This document shows, one piece after another, positions 45,198-59,371 of a stretch of 64,000 bases of DNA; position 1 is the first letter of the stretch, and every line of letters begins with the position of its first letter. The DNA is from Echiichthys vipera (taxonomy: Eukaryota > Chordata > Actinopteri > Perciformes > Trachinidae). The stretch is from the NCBI GenBank assembly GCA_963691815.1, contig OY829657.1:26727243-26791242 (forward strand), read 5' to 3'. A program made the translations under genes and the position numbers. The notes beneath the pieces are model-generated. The model was not told where the DNA came from. It did no database searches and was given only the letters and a program-made list of their open reading frames with translations.

Positions 45198-45270
45198 TGC
45201 CGAAACCCGGGATGTGACCAGGGACCTTTAGATCTTCAGTCTAACGCTCTCCCAACTGAGCTATTTCGGC
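45198..45270 (-). tRNA. tRNA-Phe(GAA)-like copy 11
   Basis: T-loop TCACATC, three changes in the B box; acceptor intact. Confidence 0.55.
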
Positions 45271-46606
45271 ACAAGAGTGAAGGTGTCAAAGATGGGACGT
45301 CATTAAATTTGCCTCCAAAAAAGGGGAATCCGGTGCCTCTGTGCTTGCAACGTTTCGGCCCAGAAAGTCACTGTTTTCCCCCCCCGAAGAGCCAGTTCCA
45401 AAAGTCAAAAGTGGTTGTGCCTCGGGTCAATCGCAGAAGCAAGAGGTGCTACACACTTACGCACACACATTAAAAAGGGGCCTGAGTTTACCCAAAATTG
45501 ATTTTTTCAACTTTTATTACCCCGCAGACAACCTGCTTTAGAACTTCAGTCTAACGCTCTCCAAACTTAGCTATTTCCGCACAAGAAAATGTAGGTTAAA
45601 CGTCACCATGAGTAGAGAGGATCTGGTTGGTGACCTATTTTCAGAGCTGACTGCTCACTGTTGCTGGTCAGAAAGTAAGAGTCCTAGATTCAAAATAAAT
45701 AAGTTTGTGTAAGCTATATTCAGGGGCAAAGAAGCAGAACACACAGTTCACCTTTAAAGGGTTGGTGGGAGAATGGTGACGAGCTGTTCTGGTTTCACGT
45801 TGAAGCGGGCAAAGAAACAGTTCAGTTCCTCTGCCAGTGCCGTCGTGCTGTTGCTGTGCATGGAGTTGGTAATGAGTTGGATGCCCAGCCACACCCGCCA
45901 TGGATTGTTGTTGTGAAAGTCGTCCTCTGTCTTCCTCTTGTAGGCCGCTTTGGCATCCTTGATGCCTTTCTTCAGGTTGGCTCTAGCGGCGCTGTACAGG
46001 GCTCTGTCGCTAGACCTGAATGCTGTGTTGTGGTCCTTGAGGCGAGTTCCGTCATCCTCCTTTGTCATCCGTAGCTTCTGGTTGGGTACACCCAGGCGTG
46101 TTTGTTGACGGTGACGTTGTCAACACAGTTCTGGATGTGACAGAGTAGAGTGGATGTGTACTCCTCTAAATCCTGGTTTTCAAAAATGTCCCAGTTTGTC
46201 CTCTCAAAGCAGTCCTGCAGCTGCAAGGAAGCTCTTTCAGGCCAAACTTGAAGAATCCTGGTGGTGGGTTTAGCTTGTCTCCTGAGGGGGTTGTAAGCTG
46301 GTGCTAGGTGGATGGATAGGTAATCAGACTGGCCTAAGCATTGTGGTGTGGCTGTCAACCCTTTCTTGATTTTCGAGTAGGCCTTGTCGTATTTCTCCAC
46401 CTGGTTACACATTTGATGTGTTGTTCAAACATCATAGCGCCACCTGCTGGAAATAGAAGGTGAAGCCAATGTGAGAAAAAGCATCAAATTTTACAACCGT
46501 TGTGCGGTTGACACTTGATTCAGAGAGATATAACAGGTGCTGTGCTTGCTCCCTAGTACCACATAGCGGACAACGGAAGTGTTAGAAAACCATACCATCG
46601 GTGTTC

Positions 46607-46679
46607 TGCCGAAACCCGGGATCAGACCAGGGACCTTTAGATCTTCAGTCTAACGCTCTCCCAACTGAGCTATTTCAGC
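46607..46679 (-). tRNA. tRNA-Phe(GAA)-like copy 12
   Basis: As copy 9. Confidence 0.55.
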
Positions 46680-48015
46680 ACAAGAGTGAAGGTGTCAAAG
46701 ATGGGACGTCATTAAATTTGCCTCCAAAAAAGGGGAATCCGGTGCCTCTGTGCTTGCAACGTTTCGGCACAGAAAGTCACTGCTTTCCTCCCCCAAAGAG
46801 CCAGTTCCAAAAGTCAAAAGTGGTTGTGCCTCGGGTCAATCGCAGAAGCAAGAGGTGCTACACACTTACGCACACACATTAAAAAGGGGCCTGAGTTTAC
46901 CCAAAATTGATTTTTTCAACTTTTATTACCCCGCAGACAACCTGCTTTAGAACTTCAGTCTAACGCTCTCCAAACTTAGCTATTTCCGCACTAGAAAATG
47001 TAGGTTAAACGTCACCATGAGTAGAGAGGATCTGGTTGGTGACCTATTTTCAGAGCTGACTGCTCACTGTTGCTGGTCAGAAAGTAAGAGTCCTACATTC
47101 AAAATAAATAAGTTTGTGTAAGCTATATTCAGGGGCAAAGAAGCAGAACACACAGTTCACCTTTAAAGGGTTGGTGGGAGAATGGTGACGAGCTGTTCTG
47201 GTTTCACGTTGAAGCGGGCAAAGAAACAGTTCAGTTCCTCTGCCAGTGCCGTCGTGCTGTTGCTGTGCATGGAGTTGGTAATGAGTTGGATGCCCAGCCA
47301 CACCCGCCGTGGATTGTTGTTGTGAAGGTCGTCCTCTGTCTTCCTCTTGTAGGCCGCTTTGGCATCCTTGATGCCTTTCTTCAGGTTGGCTATAGCGGCG
47401 CTGTACAGGGCTCTGTCGCTAGACCTGAATGCTGTGTTGTGGTCCTTGAGGCGAGTTCCGTCATCCTCCTTTGTCATCCGTGGCTTCTGGTTGGGTACAC
47501 CCAGGCGTGTTTGTTGACGGTGACGTTGTCAACACAGTTCTGGATGTGACAGAGTAGAGTGGATGTGTACTCCTCTAAATCCTGGTTTTCAAAAATGTCC
47601 CAGTTTGTCCTCTCAAAGCAGTCCTGCAGCTGCAAGGAAGCTCTTTCAGGCCAAACTTGAAGAATCCTGGTGGTGGGTTGAGCTTGTCTCCTGAGGGGGT
47701 TGTAAGCTGGTGCTAGGTGGATGGATAGGTAATCAGACTGGCCTAAGCGTTGTGGTGTGGCTGTCAACCCTTTCTTGATTTTCGAGTAGGCCTTGTCGTA
47801 TTTCCTCACCTGGTTACACATTTGATGTGTTGTTCAAACATCATAGCGCCACCTGCTAGAAATAGAAGGTGAAGCCAATGTGAGAAAAAGCATCAAATTT
47901 TACAACCGTTGTGCGGTTGACACTTGATTCAGAGAGATATAACAGGTGCTGTGCCTGCTCCCTAGTACCACATAGTGGACAACGGAAGTGTTAGAAAACA
48001 ATAATATCGGTGTTC

Positions 48016-48088
48016 TGCCGAAACCCGGGATCGGACCAGGGACGTTTAAATCTTCAGTCTAACGATCTCCCAACTGAGCTATTTCAGC
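48016..48088 (-). tRNA. tRNA-Phe(GAA)-like copy 13
   Basis: T-loop TCCGATC; additional changes in D stem (GAGATC), anticodon stem and variable loop weaken the fold. Confidence 0.5.
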
Positions 48089-49425
48089 ACAAGAGTGAAT
48101 GTGTCAAAGATGGGACCTCATTAAATTTGCCTCCAAAAAAGGGGAATCTGGTGCCTCTGTGCTTGCAACGTTTCGGCATAGAAAGTCACTGCTTTCCTCC
48201 CCCGAAGAGCCAGTTCCAAAAGTCAAAAGTGGTTGTGCCTCGGGTCAATCGCAGAAGCAAGAGGTGCTACACACTTACGCACACACATTAAAAAGGGGCC
48301 TGAGTTTACCCAAAATTGATTTTTTCAACTTTTATTACCCCGCAGACAACCTGCTTTAGAACTTCAGTCTAACGCTCTCCAAACTTAGCTATTTCCGCAC
48401 TAGAAAATGTAGGTTAAACGTCACCATGAGTAGAGAGGATCTGGTTGGTGACCTATTTTCAGAGCTGACTGCTCACTGTTGCTGGTCAGAAAGTAAGAGT
48501 CCTAGATTCAAAATAAATAAGTTTGTGTAAGCTATATTCAGGGGCAAAGAAGCAGAACACACAGTTCACCTTTAAAGGGTTGGTGGGAGAATGGTGACGA
48601 GCTGTTCTGGTTTCACGTTGAAGCGGGCAAAGAAACAGTTCAGTTCCTCTGCCAGTGCCGTCGTGCTGTTGCTGTGCATGGAGTTGGTAATGAGTTGGAT
48701 GCCCAGCCACACCCGCCGTGGATTGTTGTTGTGAAAGTCGTCCTCTGTCTTCCTCTTGTAGGCCGCTTTGGCATCCTTGATGCCTTTCTTAAGGTTGGCT
48801 CTAGCGGCGCTGTACAGGGCTCTGTCGCTAGACCTGAATGCTGTGTTGTGGTCCTTGAGGCGAGTTCCATCATCCTCCTTTGTCATCCGTGGCTTCTGGT
48901 TGGGGTACACCCAGGCGTGTTTGTTGACGGTGACGCTGTCAACACAGTTCTGGATGTGACAGAGTAGAGTGGATGTGTACTCCTCTAAATCCTGGTTTTC
49001 AAAAATGTCCCAGTTTGTCCTCTCAAAGCAGTCCTGCAGCTGCAAGGAAGCTCTTTCAGGCCAAACTTGAAGAATCCTGGTGGTGGGTTTAGCTTGTCTC
49101 CTGAGGGGGTTGTAAGCTGGTGCTAGGTGGATGGATAGGTAATCAGACTGGCCTAAGCGTTGTGGTGTGGCTGTCAACCCTTTCTTGATTTTCGAGTAGA
49201 CCTTGTCTAATGTATTTCCCCACCTGGTTACACATTTGATGTGTTGTTCAAACATCATAGCGCCACCTGCTGGAAATAGAAGGTGAAGCCAATGTGAGAA
49301 AAAGCATCAAATTTTACAACCGTTGTGCGGTTGACACTTGATTCAGAGAGATATAACAGGTGGTGTGCTTGCTCCCTAGTACCACATAGTGGACAACGGA
49401 AGTGTTAGAAAACCATACAATGTTC

Positions 49426-49498
49426 TGCCGAAACCCGGGATGTGACCAGGGACCTTTAGATCTTCAGTCTAACGCTCTCCCAACTGAGCTATTTCGGC
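49426..49498 (-). tRNA. tRNA-Phe(GAA)-like copy 14
   Basis: T-loop TCACATC, acceptor intact. Confidence 0.55.
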
Positions 49499-50835
49499 AC
49501 AAGAGTGAAGGTGTCAAAGATGGGACGTCATTAAATTTGCCTCCAAAAAAGGGGAATCCGGAACCTCTGTGCTTGCAACGTTTCGGCCCAGAAAGTCACT
49601 GTTTTCCCCCCCCGAAGAGCCAGTTCCAAAAGTCAAAAGTGGTTGTGCCTCGGGTCAATCGCAGAAGCAAGAGGTGCTACACACTTACGCACACACATTA
49701 AAAAGGGGCCTGAGTTTACCCAAAATTGATTTTTTCAACTTTTATTACCCCGCAGACAACCTGCTTTAGAACTTCAGTCTAACGCTCTCCAAACTTAGCT
49801 ATTTCCGCACTAGAAAATGTAGGTTAAACGTCACCATGAGTAGAGAGGATCTGGTTGGTGACCTATTTTCAGAGCTGACTGCTCACTGTTGCTTGTCAGA
49901 AAGTAAGAGTCCTAGATTCAAAATAAATAAGTTTGTGTAAGCTATATTCAGGGGCAAAGAAGCAGAACACACAGTTCACCTTTAAAGGGTTGGTGGGAGA
50001 ATGGTGACGAGCTGTTCTGGTTTCACGTTGAAGCGGGCAAAGAAACAGTTCAGTTCCTCTGCCAGTGCCGTCGTGCTGTTGCTGTGCATGGAGTTGGTAA
50101 TGAGTTGGATGCCCAGCCACACCCGCCGTGGATTGTTGTTGTGAAAGTCGTCCTCTGTCTTCCTCTTGTAGGCCGCTTTGGCATCCTTGATGCCTTTCTT
50201 CAGGTTGGCTCTAGCGGCGCTGTACAGGGCTCTGTCGCTAGACCTGAATGCTGTGTTGTGGTCCTTGAGGCGAGTTCCGTCATCCTCCTTTGTCATCCGT
50301 GGCTTCTGGTTGGGGTACACCCAGGCGTGTTTGTTGACGGTGATGCTGTCAACACAGTTCTGGATGTGACAGAGTAGAGTGGATGTGTACTCCTCTAAAT
50401 CCTGGTTTTCAAAAATGTCCCAGTTTGTCCTCTCAAAGCAGTCCTGCAGCTGCAAGGAAGCTCTTTCAGGCCAAACTTGAAGAATCCTGGTGGTGGGTTG
50501 AGCTTGTCTCCTGAGGGGGTTGTAAGCTGGTGCTAGGTGGATGGATAGGTAATCAGACTGGCCTAAGCGTTGTGGTGTGGCTGTCAACCCTTTCTTGATT
50601 TTCGAGTAGGCCTTGTCGTATTTCCTCACCTGGTTACACATTTGATTTGTTGTTCAAACATCATAGCGCCACCTGCTGGAAATAGAAGGTGAAGCCAATG
50701 TGAGAAAAAGCATCAAATTTTACAACCGTTGTGCGGTTGACACTTGATTCAGAGAGATATAACAGGTGCTGTGCCTGCTCCCTAGCACCACATAGCGGAC
50801 AACGGAAGTGTTAGAAAACCATACCATCGGTGTTC

Positions 50836-50908
50836 TGCCGAAACCCGGGATCAGACCAGGGACCTTTAGATCTTCAGTCTAACGATCTCCCAACTGAGCT
50901 ATTTCAGC
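50836..50908 (-). tRNA. tRNA-Phe(GAA)-like copy 15
   Basis: T-loop TCTGATC and D-stem change as in copy 13. Confidence 0.5.
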
Positions 50909-52249
50909 ACAAGAGTGAAGGTGTCAAAGATGGGACCTCATTAAATTTGCCTCCAAAAAAGGGGAATCCGGTGCCTCTGTGCTTGCAACGTTTCGGCATA
51001 GAAAGTCACTGCTTTCCTCCCCCGAAGAGCCAGTTCCAAAAGTCAAAAGTGGTTGTGCCTCGGGTCAATCGCAGAAGCAAGAGGTGCTACACACTTACGC
51101 ACACACATTAAAAAGGGGCCTGAGTTTACCCAAAATTGATTTTTTCAACTTTTATTACCCCGCAGACAACCTGCTTTAGAACTTCAGTCTAACGCTCTCC
51201 AAACTTAGCTATTTCCGCACTAGAAAACGTAGGTTAAACGTCACCATGAGTAGAGAGGATCTGGTTGGTGACCTATTTTCAGAGCTGACTGCTCACTGTT
51301 GCTGGTCAGAAAGTAAGAGTCCTAGATTCAAAATAAATAAGTTTGTGTAAGCTATATTCAGGGGCAAAGAAGTAGAACACACAGTTCACCTTTAAAGGGT
51401 TGGTGGGAGAATGGTGACGAGCTGTTCTGGTTTCACGTTGAAGCGGGCAAAGAAACAGTTCAGTTCCTCTGCAAGTGCCGTCGTGCTGTTGCTGTGCATG
51501 GAGTTGGTAATGAGTTGGATGCCCAGCCACACCCGCCGTGGATTGTTGTTGTGAAAGTCGTCCTCTGTCTTCCTCTTGTAGGCCGCTTTGGCATCCTTGA
51601 TGCCTTTCTTAAGGTTGGCTCTAGCGGCGCTGTACAGGGCTCTGTCGCTAGACCTGAATGCTGTGTTGTGGTCCTTGAGGCGAGTTCCATCATCCTCCTT
51701 TGTCATCCGTGGCTTCTGGTTGGGGTACACCCAGGCGTGTTTGTTGACGGTGACGTTGTCAACACAGTTCTGGATGTGACAGAGTAGAGTGGATGTGTAC
51801 TCCTCTAAATCCTGGTTTTCAAAAATGTCCCAGTTTGTCCTCTCAAAGCAGTCCTGCAGCTGCAAGGAAGCTCTTTCAGGCCAAACTTGAAGAATCCTGG
51901 TGGTGGGTTTAGCTTGTCTCCTGAGGGGGTTGTAAGCTGGTGCTAGGTGGATGGATAGGTAATCAGACTGGCCTAAGCGTTGTGGTGTGGCTGTCAACCC
52001 TTTCTTGATTTTCGAGTAGGCCTTGTCTAATGTATTTCCCCACCTGGTTACACATTTGATGTGTTGTTCAAACATCATAGCGCCACCTGCTGGAATTAGA
52101 AGGTGAAGCCAATGTGAGAAAAAGCATCAAATTTTACAACCGTTGTGCGGTTGAAACTTGATTCAGAGAGATATAACAGGTGCTGTGCCTTCTCCATAGA
52201 TCCACATAGCGGACAACGGAAGTGTTAGAAAAACATACCATCGGTGTTC

Positions 52250-52322
52250 TGCCGAAACCCGGGATCAGACCAGGGACCTTTAGATCTTCAGTCTAACGCT
52301 CTCCCAACTGAGCTATTTCAGC
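52250..52322 (-). tRNA. tRNA-Phe(GAA)-like copy 16
   Basis: As copy 9. Confidence 0.55.
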
Positions 52323-53663
52323 ACAAGAGTGAAGGTGTCAAAGATGGGACCTCATTAAATTTGCCTCCAAAAAAGGGGAATCCGGTGCCTCTGTGCTTGC
52401 AACGTTTCGGCCCAGAAAGTCACTGCTTTCCTCCCCCGAAGAGCCAGTTCCAAAAGTCAAAAGTGGTTGTGCCTCGGGTCAATCGCAGAAGCAAGAGGTG
52501 CTACACACTTACGCACACACATTAAAAAGGGGCCTGAGTTTACCCAAAATTGATTTTTTCAACTTTTATTACCCCGCAGACAACCTGCTTTAGAACTTCA
52601 GTCTAACGCTCTCCAAACTTAGCTATTTCCGCACTAGAAAATGTAGGTTAAACGTCACCATGAGTAGAGAGGATCTGGTTGGTGACCTATTTTCAGAGCT
52701 GACTGCTCACTGTTGCTGGTCAGAAAGTAAGAGTCCTAGATTCAAAATAAATAAGTTTGTGTAAGCTATATTCAGGGGCAAAGAAGCAGAACACACAGTT
52801 CACCTTTGCAGGGTTGGTGGGAGAATGGTGACGAGCTGTTCTGGTTTCACATTGAAGCGGGCAAAGAAACAGTTCAGTTCCTCTGCCAGTGCCGTCGTGC
52901 TGTTGCTGTGCATGGAGTTGGTAATGAGTTGGATGCCCAGCCACACCCGCCGTGGATTGTTGTTGTGAAAGTCGTCCTCTGTCTTCCTCTTGTAGGCCGC
53001 TTTGGCATCCTTGATGCCTTTCTTAAGGTTGGCTCTAGCGGCGCTGTACAGGGCTCTGTCGCTGGACCTGAATGCTGTGTTGTGGTCCTTGAGGCGAGTT
53101 CCATCATCCTCCTTTGTCATCCGTGGCTTCTGGTTGGGGTACACCCAGGCGTGTTTGTTGAAGGTGACGCTGTCAACACAGTACTGGATGTGACAGAGTA
53201 GAGTGGATGTGTACTCCTCTAAATCCTGGTTTTCAAAAATGTCCCAGTTTGTCCTCTCAAAGCAGTCCTGCAGCTGCAAGGAAGCTCTTTCAGGCCAAAC
53301 TTGAAGAATCCTGGTGGTGGGTTTAGCTTGTCTCCTGAGGGGGTTGTAAGCTGGTGCTAGGTGGATGGATAGGTAATCAGACTGGCCTAAGCGTTGTGGT
53401 GTGGCTGTCAACCCTTTCTTGATTTTCGAGTAGGCCTTGTCTAATGTATTTCCTCACCTGGTTACACATTTGATGTGTTGTTCAAACATCATAGCGCCAC
53501 CTGCTGGAAATAGAAGGTGAAGCCAATGTGAGAAAAAGCATCAAATTTTACAACCGTGGTGCGGTTGACACTTGATTCAGAGAGATATAACAGGTGGTGT
53601 GCTTGCTCCCTAGTACCACATAGCGGACAACGGAAGTGTTAGAAAACCATACCATCGGTGTTC

Positions 53664-53736
53664 TGCCAAAACCCGGGATCGGACCAGGGACCTTTAGATC
53701 TTCAGTCTAACGCTCTCCCAACTGAGCTATTTTAGC
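53664..53736 (-). tRNA. tRNA-Phe(GAA)-like copy 17
   Basis: As copy 8, its partner in the large block. Confidence 0.6.
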
Positions 53737-55071
53737 AACACAGTGAAGGTGTCAAAGATGGGACCTGACTAAATTTGCCTCCAAAAATGGGGAATCCGGT
53801 GCCTCTGTGCTTGCAACGTTTGGCACAGAAAGTCACTGCTTTCCTCCCCCGAAGAGCCAGTTCAAAAAGTCAAAAGTGGTTGTGCCTCGGGTCAATCGCA
53901 GAAGCAAGAGGTGCTACACACTTACGCACACACATTAAAAAGGGGCCTGAGTTTACCCAAAATTGATTTTTTCAACTTTTATTACCCCGCAGACAACCTG
54001 CTTTAGAACTTCAGTCTAACGCTCTCCAAACTTAGCTATTTCCGCACTAGAAAATGTAGGTTAAACGTCACCATGAGTAGAGAGGATCTGGTTGGTGACC
54101 TATTTTCAGAGCTGACTGCTCACTTTTGCTGGTCAGAAAGTAAGAGTCCTACATTCAAAATAAATAAGTTTGTGTAAGCTATATTCAGGGGCAAAGAAGC
54201 AGAACACACAGTTCACCTTTAAAGGGTTGGTGGGAGAATGGTGACGAGCTGTTCTGGTTTCACGTTGAAGCGGGCAAAGAAACAGTTCAGTTCCTCTGCC
54301 AGTGCCGTCGTGCTGTTGCTGTGCATGGAGTTGGTAATGAGTTGGATGCCCAGCCACACCCGCCGTGGATTGTTGTTGTGAAAGTCGTCCTCTGTCTTCC
54401 TCTTGTAGGCCGCTTTGGCATCCTTGATGCCTTTCTTAAGGTTGGCTCTAGCGGCGCTGTACAGGGCTCTGTCGCTAGACCTGAATGCTGTGTTGTGGTC
54501 CTTGAGGCGAGTTCCGTCATCCTCCTTTGTCATCCGTGGCTTCTGGTTGGGTACACCCAGGCGTGTTTGTTGACGGTGACGTTGTCAACACAGTTCTGGA
54601 TGTGACAGAGTAGAGTGGATGTGTACTCCTCTAAATCCTGGTTTTCAAAAATGTCCCAGTTTGTCCTCTCAAAGCAGTCCTGCAGCTGCAAGGAAGCTCT
54701 TTCAGGCCAAACTTGAAGAATCCTGGTGGTGGGTTGAGCTTGTCTCCTGAGGGGGTTGTAAGCTGGTGCTAAGTGGATGGATAGGTAATCAGACTGGCCT
54801 AAGCGTTGTGGTGTGGCTGTCAACCCTTTCTTGATTTTCGAGTAGGCCTTGTCGTATTTCCTCACCTGGTTACACATTTGATGTGTTGTTCAAACATCAT
54901 AGCGCCACCTGCTGGAAATAGAAGGTGAAGCCAATGTGAGAAAAAGCATCAAATTTTACAACCGTTGTGCGGTTGACACTTGATTCAGAGAGATATAACA
55001 GGTGCTGTGCTTGCTCCCTAGTACCACATAGTGGACAACGGAAGTGTTAGAAAACCATACCATCGGTGTTC

Positions 55072-55144
55072 TGCCGAAACCCGGGATCAGACCAGGGACC
55101 TTTAGATCTTCAGTCTAACGCTCTCCCAACTGAGCTATTTCAGC
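55072..55144 (-). tRNA. tRNA-Phe(GAA)-like copy 18
   Basis: As copy 9. Confidence 0.55.
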
Positions 55145-56480
55145 ACAACAGTGAAGGTGTCAAAGATGGGACGTCATTAAATTTGCCTCCAAAAAAGGGG
55201 AATCCGGTGCCTCTGTGCTTGCAACGTTTCGGCACAGAAAGTCACTGCTTTCCTCCCCCGAAGAGCCAGTTCCAAAAGTCAAAAGTGGTTGTGCCTCGGG
55301 TCAATCGCAGAAGCAAGAGGTGCTACACACTTACGCACACACATTAAAAAGGGGCCTGAGTTTACCCAAAATTGATTTTTTCAACTTTTATTACCCCGCA
55401 GACAACCTGCTTTAGAACTTCAGTCTAACGCTCTCCAAACTTAGCTATTTCCGCACTAGAAAATGTAGGTTAAACGTCACCATGAGTAGAGAGGATCTGG
55501 TTGGTGACCTATTTTCAGAGCTGACTGCTCACTGTTGCTGGTCAGAAAGTAAGAGTCCTAGATTCAAAATAAATAAGTTTGTGTAAGCTATATTCAGGGG
55601 CAAAGAAGCAGAACACACAGTTCACCTTTGCAGGGTTGGTGGGAGAATGGTGACGAGCTGTTCTGGTTTCACATTGAAGCGGGCAAAGAAACAGTTCAGT
55701 TCTTCTGCCAGTGCCGTCGTGCTGTTGCTGTGCATGGAGTTGGTAATGAGTTGGATGCCCAGCCACACCCGCCGTGGATTGTTGTTGTGAAGGTCGTCCT
55801 CTGTCTTCCTCTTGGAGGCCGCTTTGGCATCCTTGATGCCTTTCTTCAGGTTGGCTCTAGCGGCGCTGTACAGGGCTCTGTCGCTAGACCTGAATGCTGT
55901 GTTGTGGTCCTTGAGGCGAGTTCCGTCATCCTCCTTTGTCATCCGTGGCTTCTGGTTGGGTACACCCAGGCGTGTTTGTTGACGGTGACGTTGTCAACAC
56001 AGTTCTGGATGTGACAGAGTAGAGTGGATGTGTACTCCTCTAAATCCTGGTTTTCAAAAATGTCCCAGTTTGTCCTCTCAAAGCAGTCCTGCAGCTGCAA
56101 GGAAGCTCTTTCAGGCCAAACTTGAAGAATCCTGGTGGTGGGTTTAGCTTGTCTCCTGAGGGGGTTGTAAGCTGGTGCTAGGTGGATGGATAGGTAATCA
56201 GACTGGCCTAAGCATTGTGGTGTGGCTGTCAACCCTTTCTTGATTTTCGAGTAGGCCTTGTCGTATTTCTCCACCTGGTTACACATTTGATGTGTTGTTC
56301 AAACATCATAGCGCCACCTGCTGGAAATAGAAGGTGAAGCCAATGTGAGAAAAAGCATCAAATTTTACAACCGTTGTGCGGTTGACACTTGATTCAGAGA
56401 GATATAACAGGTGCTGTGCTTGCTCCCTAGTACCACATAGCGGACAACGGAAGTGTTAGAAAACCATACCATCGGTGTTC

Positions 56481-56553
56481 TGCCGAAACCCGGGATCAGA
56501 CCAGGGACCTTTAGATCTTCAGTCTAACGCTCTCCCAACTGAGCTATTTCAGC
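56481..56553 (-). tRNA. tRNA-Phe(GAA)-like copy 19
   Basis: Partner of copy 10 but without its T-stem change. Confidence 0.55.
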
Positions 56554-57889
56554 ACAAGAGTGAAGGTGTCAAAGATGGGACGTCATTAAATTTGCCTCCA
56601 AAAAAGGGGAATCCGGTGCCTCTGTGCTTGCAACGTTTCGGCACAGAAAGTCACTGCTTTCCTCCCCCAAAGAGCCAGTTCCAAAAGTCAAAAGTGGTTG
56701 TGCCTCGGGTCAATCGCAGAAGCAAGAGGTGCTACACACTTACGCACACACATTAAAAAGGGGCCTGAGTTTACCCAAAATTGATTTTTTCAACTTTTAT
56801 TACCCCGCAGACAACCTGCTTTAGAACTTCAGTCTAACGCTCTCCAAACTTAGCTATTTCCGCACTAGAAAATGTAGGTTAAACATCACCATGAGTAGAG
56901 AGGATCTGGTTGGTGACCTATTTTCAGAGCTGACTGCTCACTGTTGCTGGTCAGAAAGTAAGAGTCCTAGATTCAAAATAAATAAGTTTGTGTAAGCTAT
57001 ATTCAGGGGCAAAGAAGCAGAACACACAGTTCACCTTTAAAGGGTTGGTGGGAGAATGGTGACGAGCTGTTCTGGTTTCACGTTGAAGCGGGCAAAGAAA
57101 CAGTTCAGTTCCTCTGCCAGTGCCGTCGTGCTGTTGCTGTGCATGGAGTTGGTAATGAGTTGGATGCCCAGCCACACCCGCCGTGGATTGTTGTTGTGAA
57201 GGTCGTCCTCTGTCTTCCTCTTGTAGGCCGCTTTGGCATCCTTGATGCCTTTCTTCAGGTTGGCTATAGCGGCGCTGTACAGGGCTCTGTCGCTAGACCT
57301 GAATGCTGTGTTGTGGTCCTTGCGGCGAGTTCCGTCATCCTCCTTTGTCATCCGTGGCTTCTGGTTGGGTACACCCAGGCGTGTTTGTTGACGGTGACGT
57401 TGTCAACACAGTTCTGGATGTGACAGAGTAGAGTGGATGTGTACTCCTCTAAATCCTGGTTTTCAAAAATGTCCCAGTTTGTCCTCTCAAAGCAGTCCTG
57501 CAGCTGCAAGGAAGCTCTTTCAGGCCAAACTTGAAGAATCCTGGTGGTGGGTTTAGCTTGTCTCCTGAGGGGGTTGTAAGCTGGTGCTAGGTGGATGGAT
57601 AGGTAATCAGACTGGCCTAAGCGTTGTGGTGTGGCTGTCCACCCTTTCTTGATTTTCGAGTAGACCTTGTCTAATGTATTTCCCCACCTGGTTACACATT
57701 TGATGTGTTGTTCAAACATCATAGCGCCACCTGCTGGAAATAGAAGGTGAAGCCAATGTGAGAAAAAGCATCAAATTTTACAACCGTTGTGCGGTTGACA
57801 CTTGATTCAGAGAGATATAACAGGTGGTGTGCTTGCTCCCTAGTACCACATAGTGGACAACGGAAGTGTTAGAAAACCATACAATGTTC

Positions 57890-57962
57890 TGCCGAAACCC
57901 GGGATGTGACCAGGGACCTTTAGATCTTCAGTCTAACGCTCTCCCAACTGAGCTATTTCGGC
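57890..57962 (-). tRNA. tRNA-Phe(GAA)-like copy 20
   Basis: As copy 11. Confidence 0.55.
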
Positions 57963-59298
57963 ACAAGAGTGAAGGTGTCAAAGATGGGACGTCATTAAAT
58001 TTGCCTCCAAAAAAGGGGAATCCGGTGCCTCTGTGCTTGCAACGTTTCGGCCCAGAAAGTCACTGTTTTCCCCCCCCGAAGAGCCAGTTCCAAAAGTCAA
58101 AAGTGGTTGTGCCTCGGGTCAATCGCAGAAGCAAGAGGTGCTACACACTTACGCACACACATTAAAAAGGGGCCTGAGTTTACCCAAAATTGATTTTTTC
58201 AACTTTTATTACCCCGCAGACAACCTGCTTTAGAACTTCAGTCTAACGCTCTCCAAACTTAGCTATTTCCGCACAAGAAAATGTAGGTTAAACGTCACCA
58301 TGAGTAGAGAGGATCTGGTTGGTGACCTATTTTCAGAGCTGACTGCTCACTGTTGCTGGTCAGAAAGTAAGAGTCCTAGATTCAAAATAAATAAGTTTGT
58401 GTAAGCTATATTCAGGGGCAAAGAAGCAGAACACACAGTTCACCTTTAAAGGGTTGGTGGGAGAATGGTGACGAGCTGTTCTGGTTTCACGTTGAAGCGG
58501 GCAAAGAAACAGTTCAGTTCCTCTGCCAGTGCCGTCGTGCTGTTGCTGTGCATGGAGTTGGTAATGAGTTGGATGCCCAGCCACACCCGCCATGGATTGT
58601 TGTTGTGAAAGTCGTCCTCTGTCTTCCTCTTGTAGGCCGCTTTGGCATCCTTGATGCCTTTCTTCAGGTTGGCTCTAGCGGCGCTGTACAGGGCTCTGTC
58701 GCTAGACCTGAATGCTGTGTTGTGGTCCTTGAGGCGAGTTCCGTCATCCTCCTTTGTCATCCGTAGCTTCTGGTTGGGTACACCCAGGCGTGTTTGTTGA
58801 CGGTGACGTTGTCAACACAGTTCTGGATGTGACAGAGTAGAGTGGATGTGTACTCCTCTAAATCCTGGTTTTCAAAAATGTCCCAGTTTGTCCTCTCAAA
58901 GCAGTCCTGCAGCTGCAAGGAAGCTCTTTCAGGCCAAACTTGAAGAATCCTGGTGGTGGGTTTAGCTTGTCTCCTGAGGGGGTTGTAAGCTGGTGCTAGG
59001 TGGATGGATAGGTAATCAGACTGGCCTAAGCATTGTGGTGTGGCTGTCAACCCTTTCTTGATTTTCGAGTAGGCCTTGTCGTATTTCTCCACCTGGTTAC
59101 ACATTTGATGTGTTGTTCAAACATCATAGCGCCACCTGCTGGAAATAGAAGGTGAAGCCAATGTGAGAAAAAGCATCAAATTTTACAACCGTTGTGCGGT
59201 TGACACTTGATTCAGAGAGATATAACAGGTGCTGTGCTTGCTCCCTAGTACCACATAGCGGACAACGGAAGTGTTAGAAAACCATACCATCGGTGTTC

Positions 59299-59371
59299 TG
59301 CCGAAACCCGGGATCAGACCAGGGACCTTTAGATCTTCAGTCTAACGCTCTCCCAACTGAGCTATTTCAGC
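59299..59371 (-). tRNA. tRNA-Phe(GAA)-like copy 21
   Basis: As copy 12. Confidence 0.55.

Larger units (their letters stand above)
39800..49550. repeat. Large higher-order block, copy 1
   Basis: From within the monomer at 39,558 to within the one at 49,426. LINE frames in order: 40,108-40,719 (cut by a Trp-to-stop change), five copies split by loss of one G (41,527-42,185; 42,930-43,594; 44,345-45,030; 45,754-46,412; 47,163-47,821), then open 48,572-49,258. The same series recurs 12,692 bp downstream. Confidence 0.85.
49551..52490. repeat. Monomers between the large blocks
   Basis: Rest of the monomer at 49,426, all of the one at 50,836 and the start of the one at 52,250. LINE frames 49,982-50,641 and 51,392-52,078 are open. 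The 50,836 copy has a TCTGATC T-loop with a D-stem change. Confidence 0.75.
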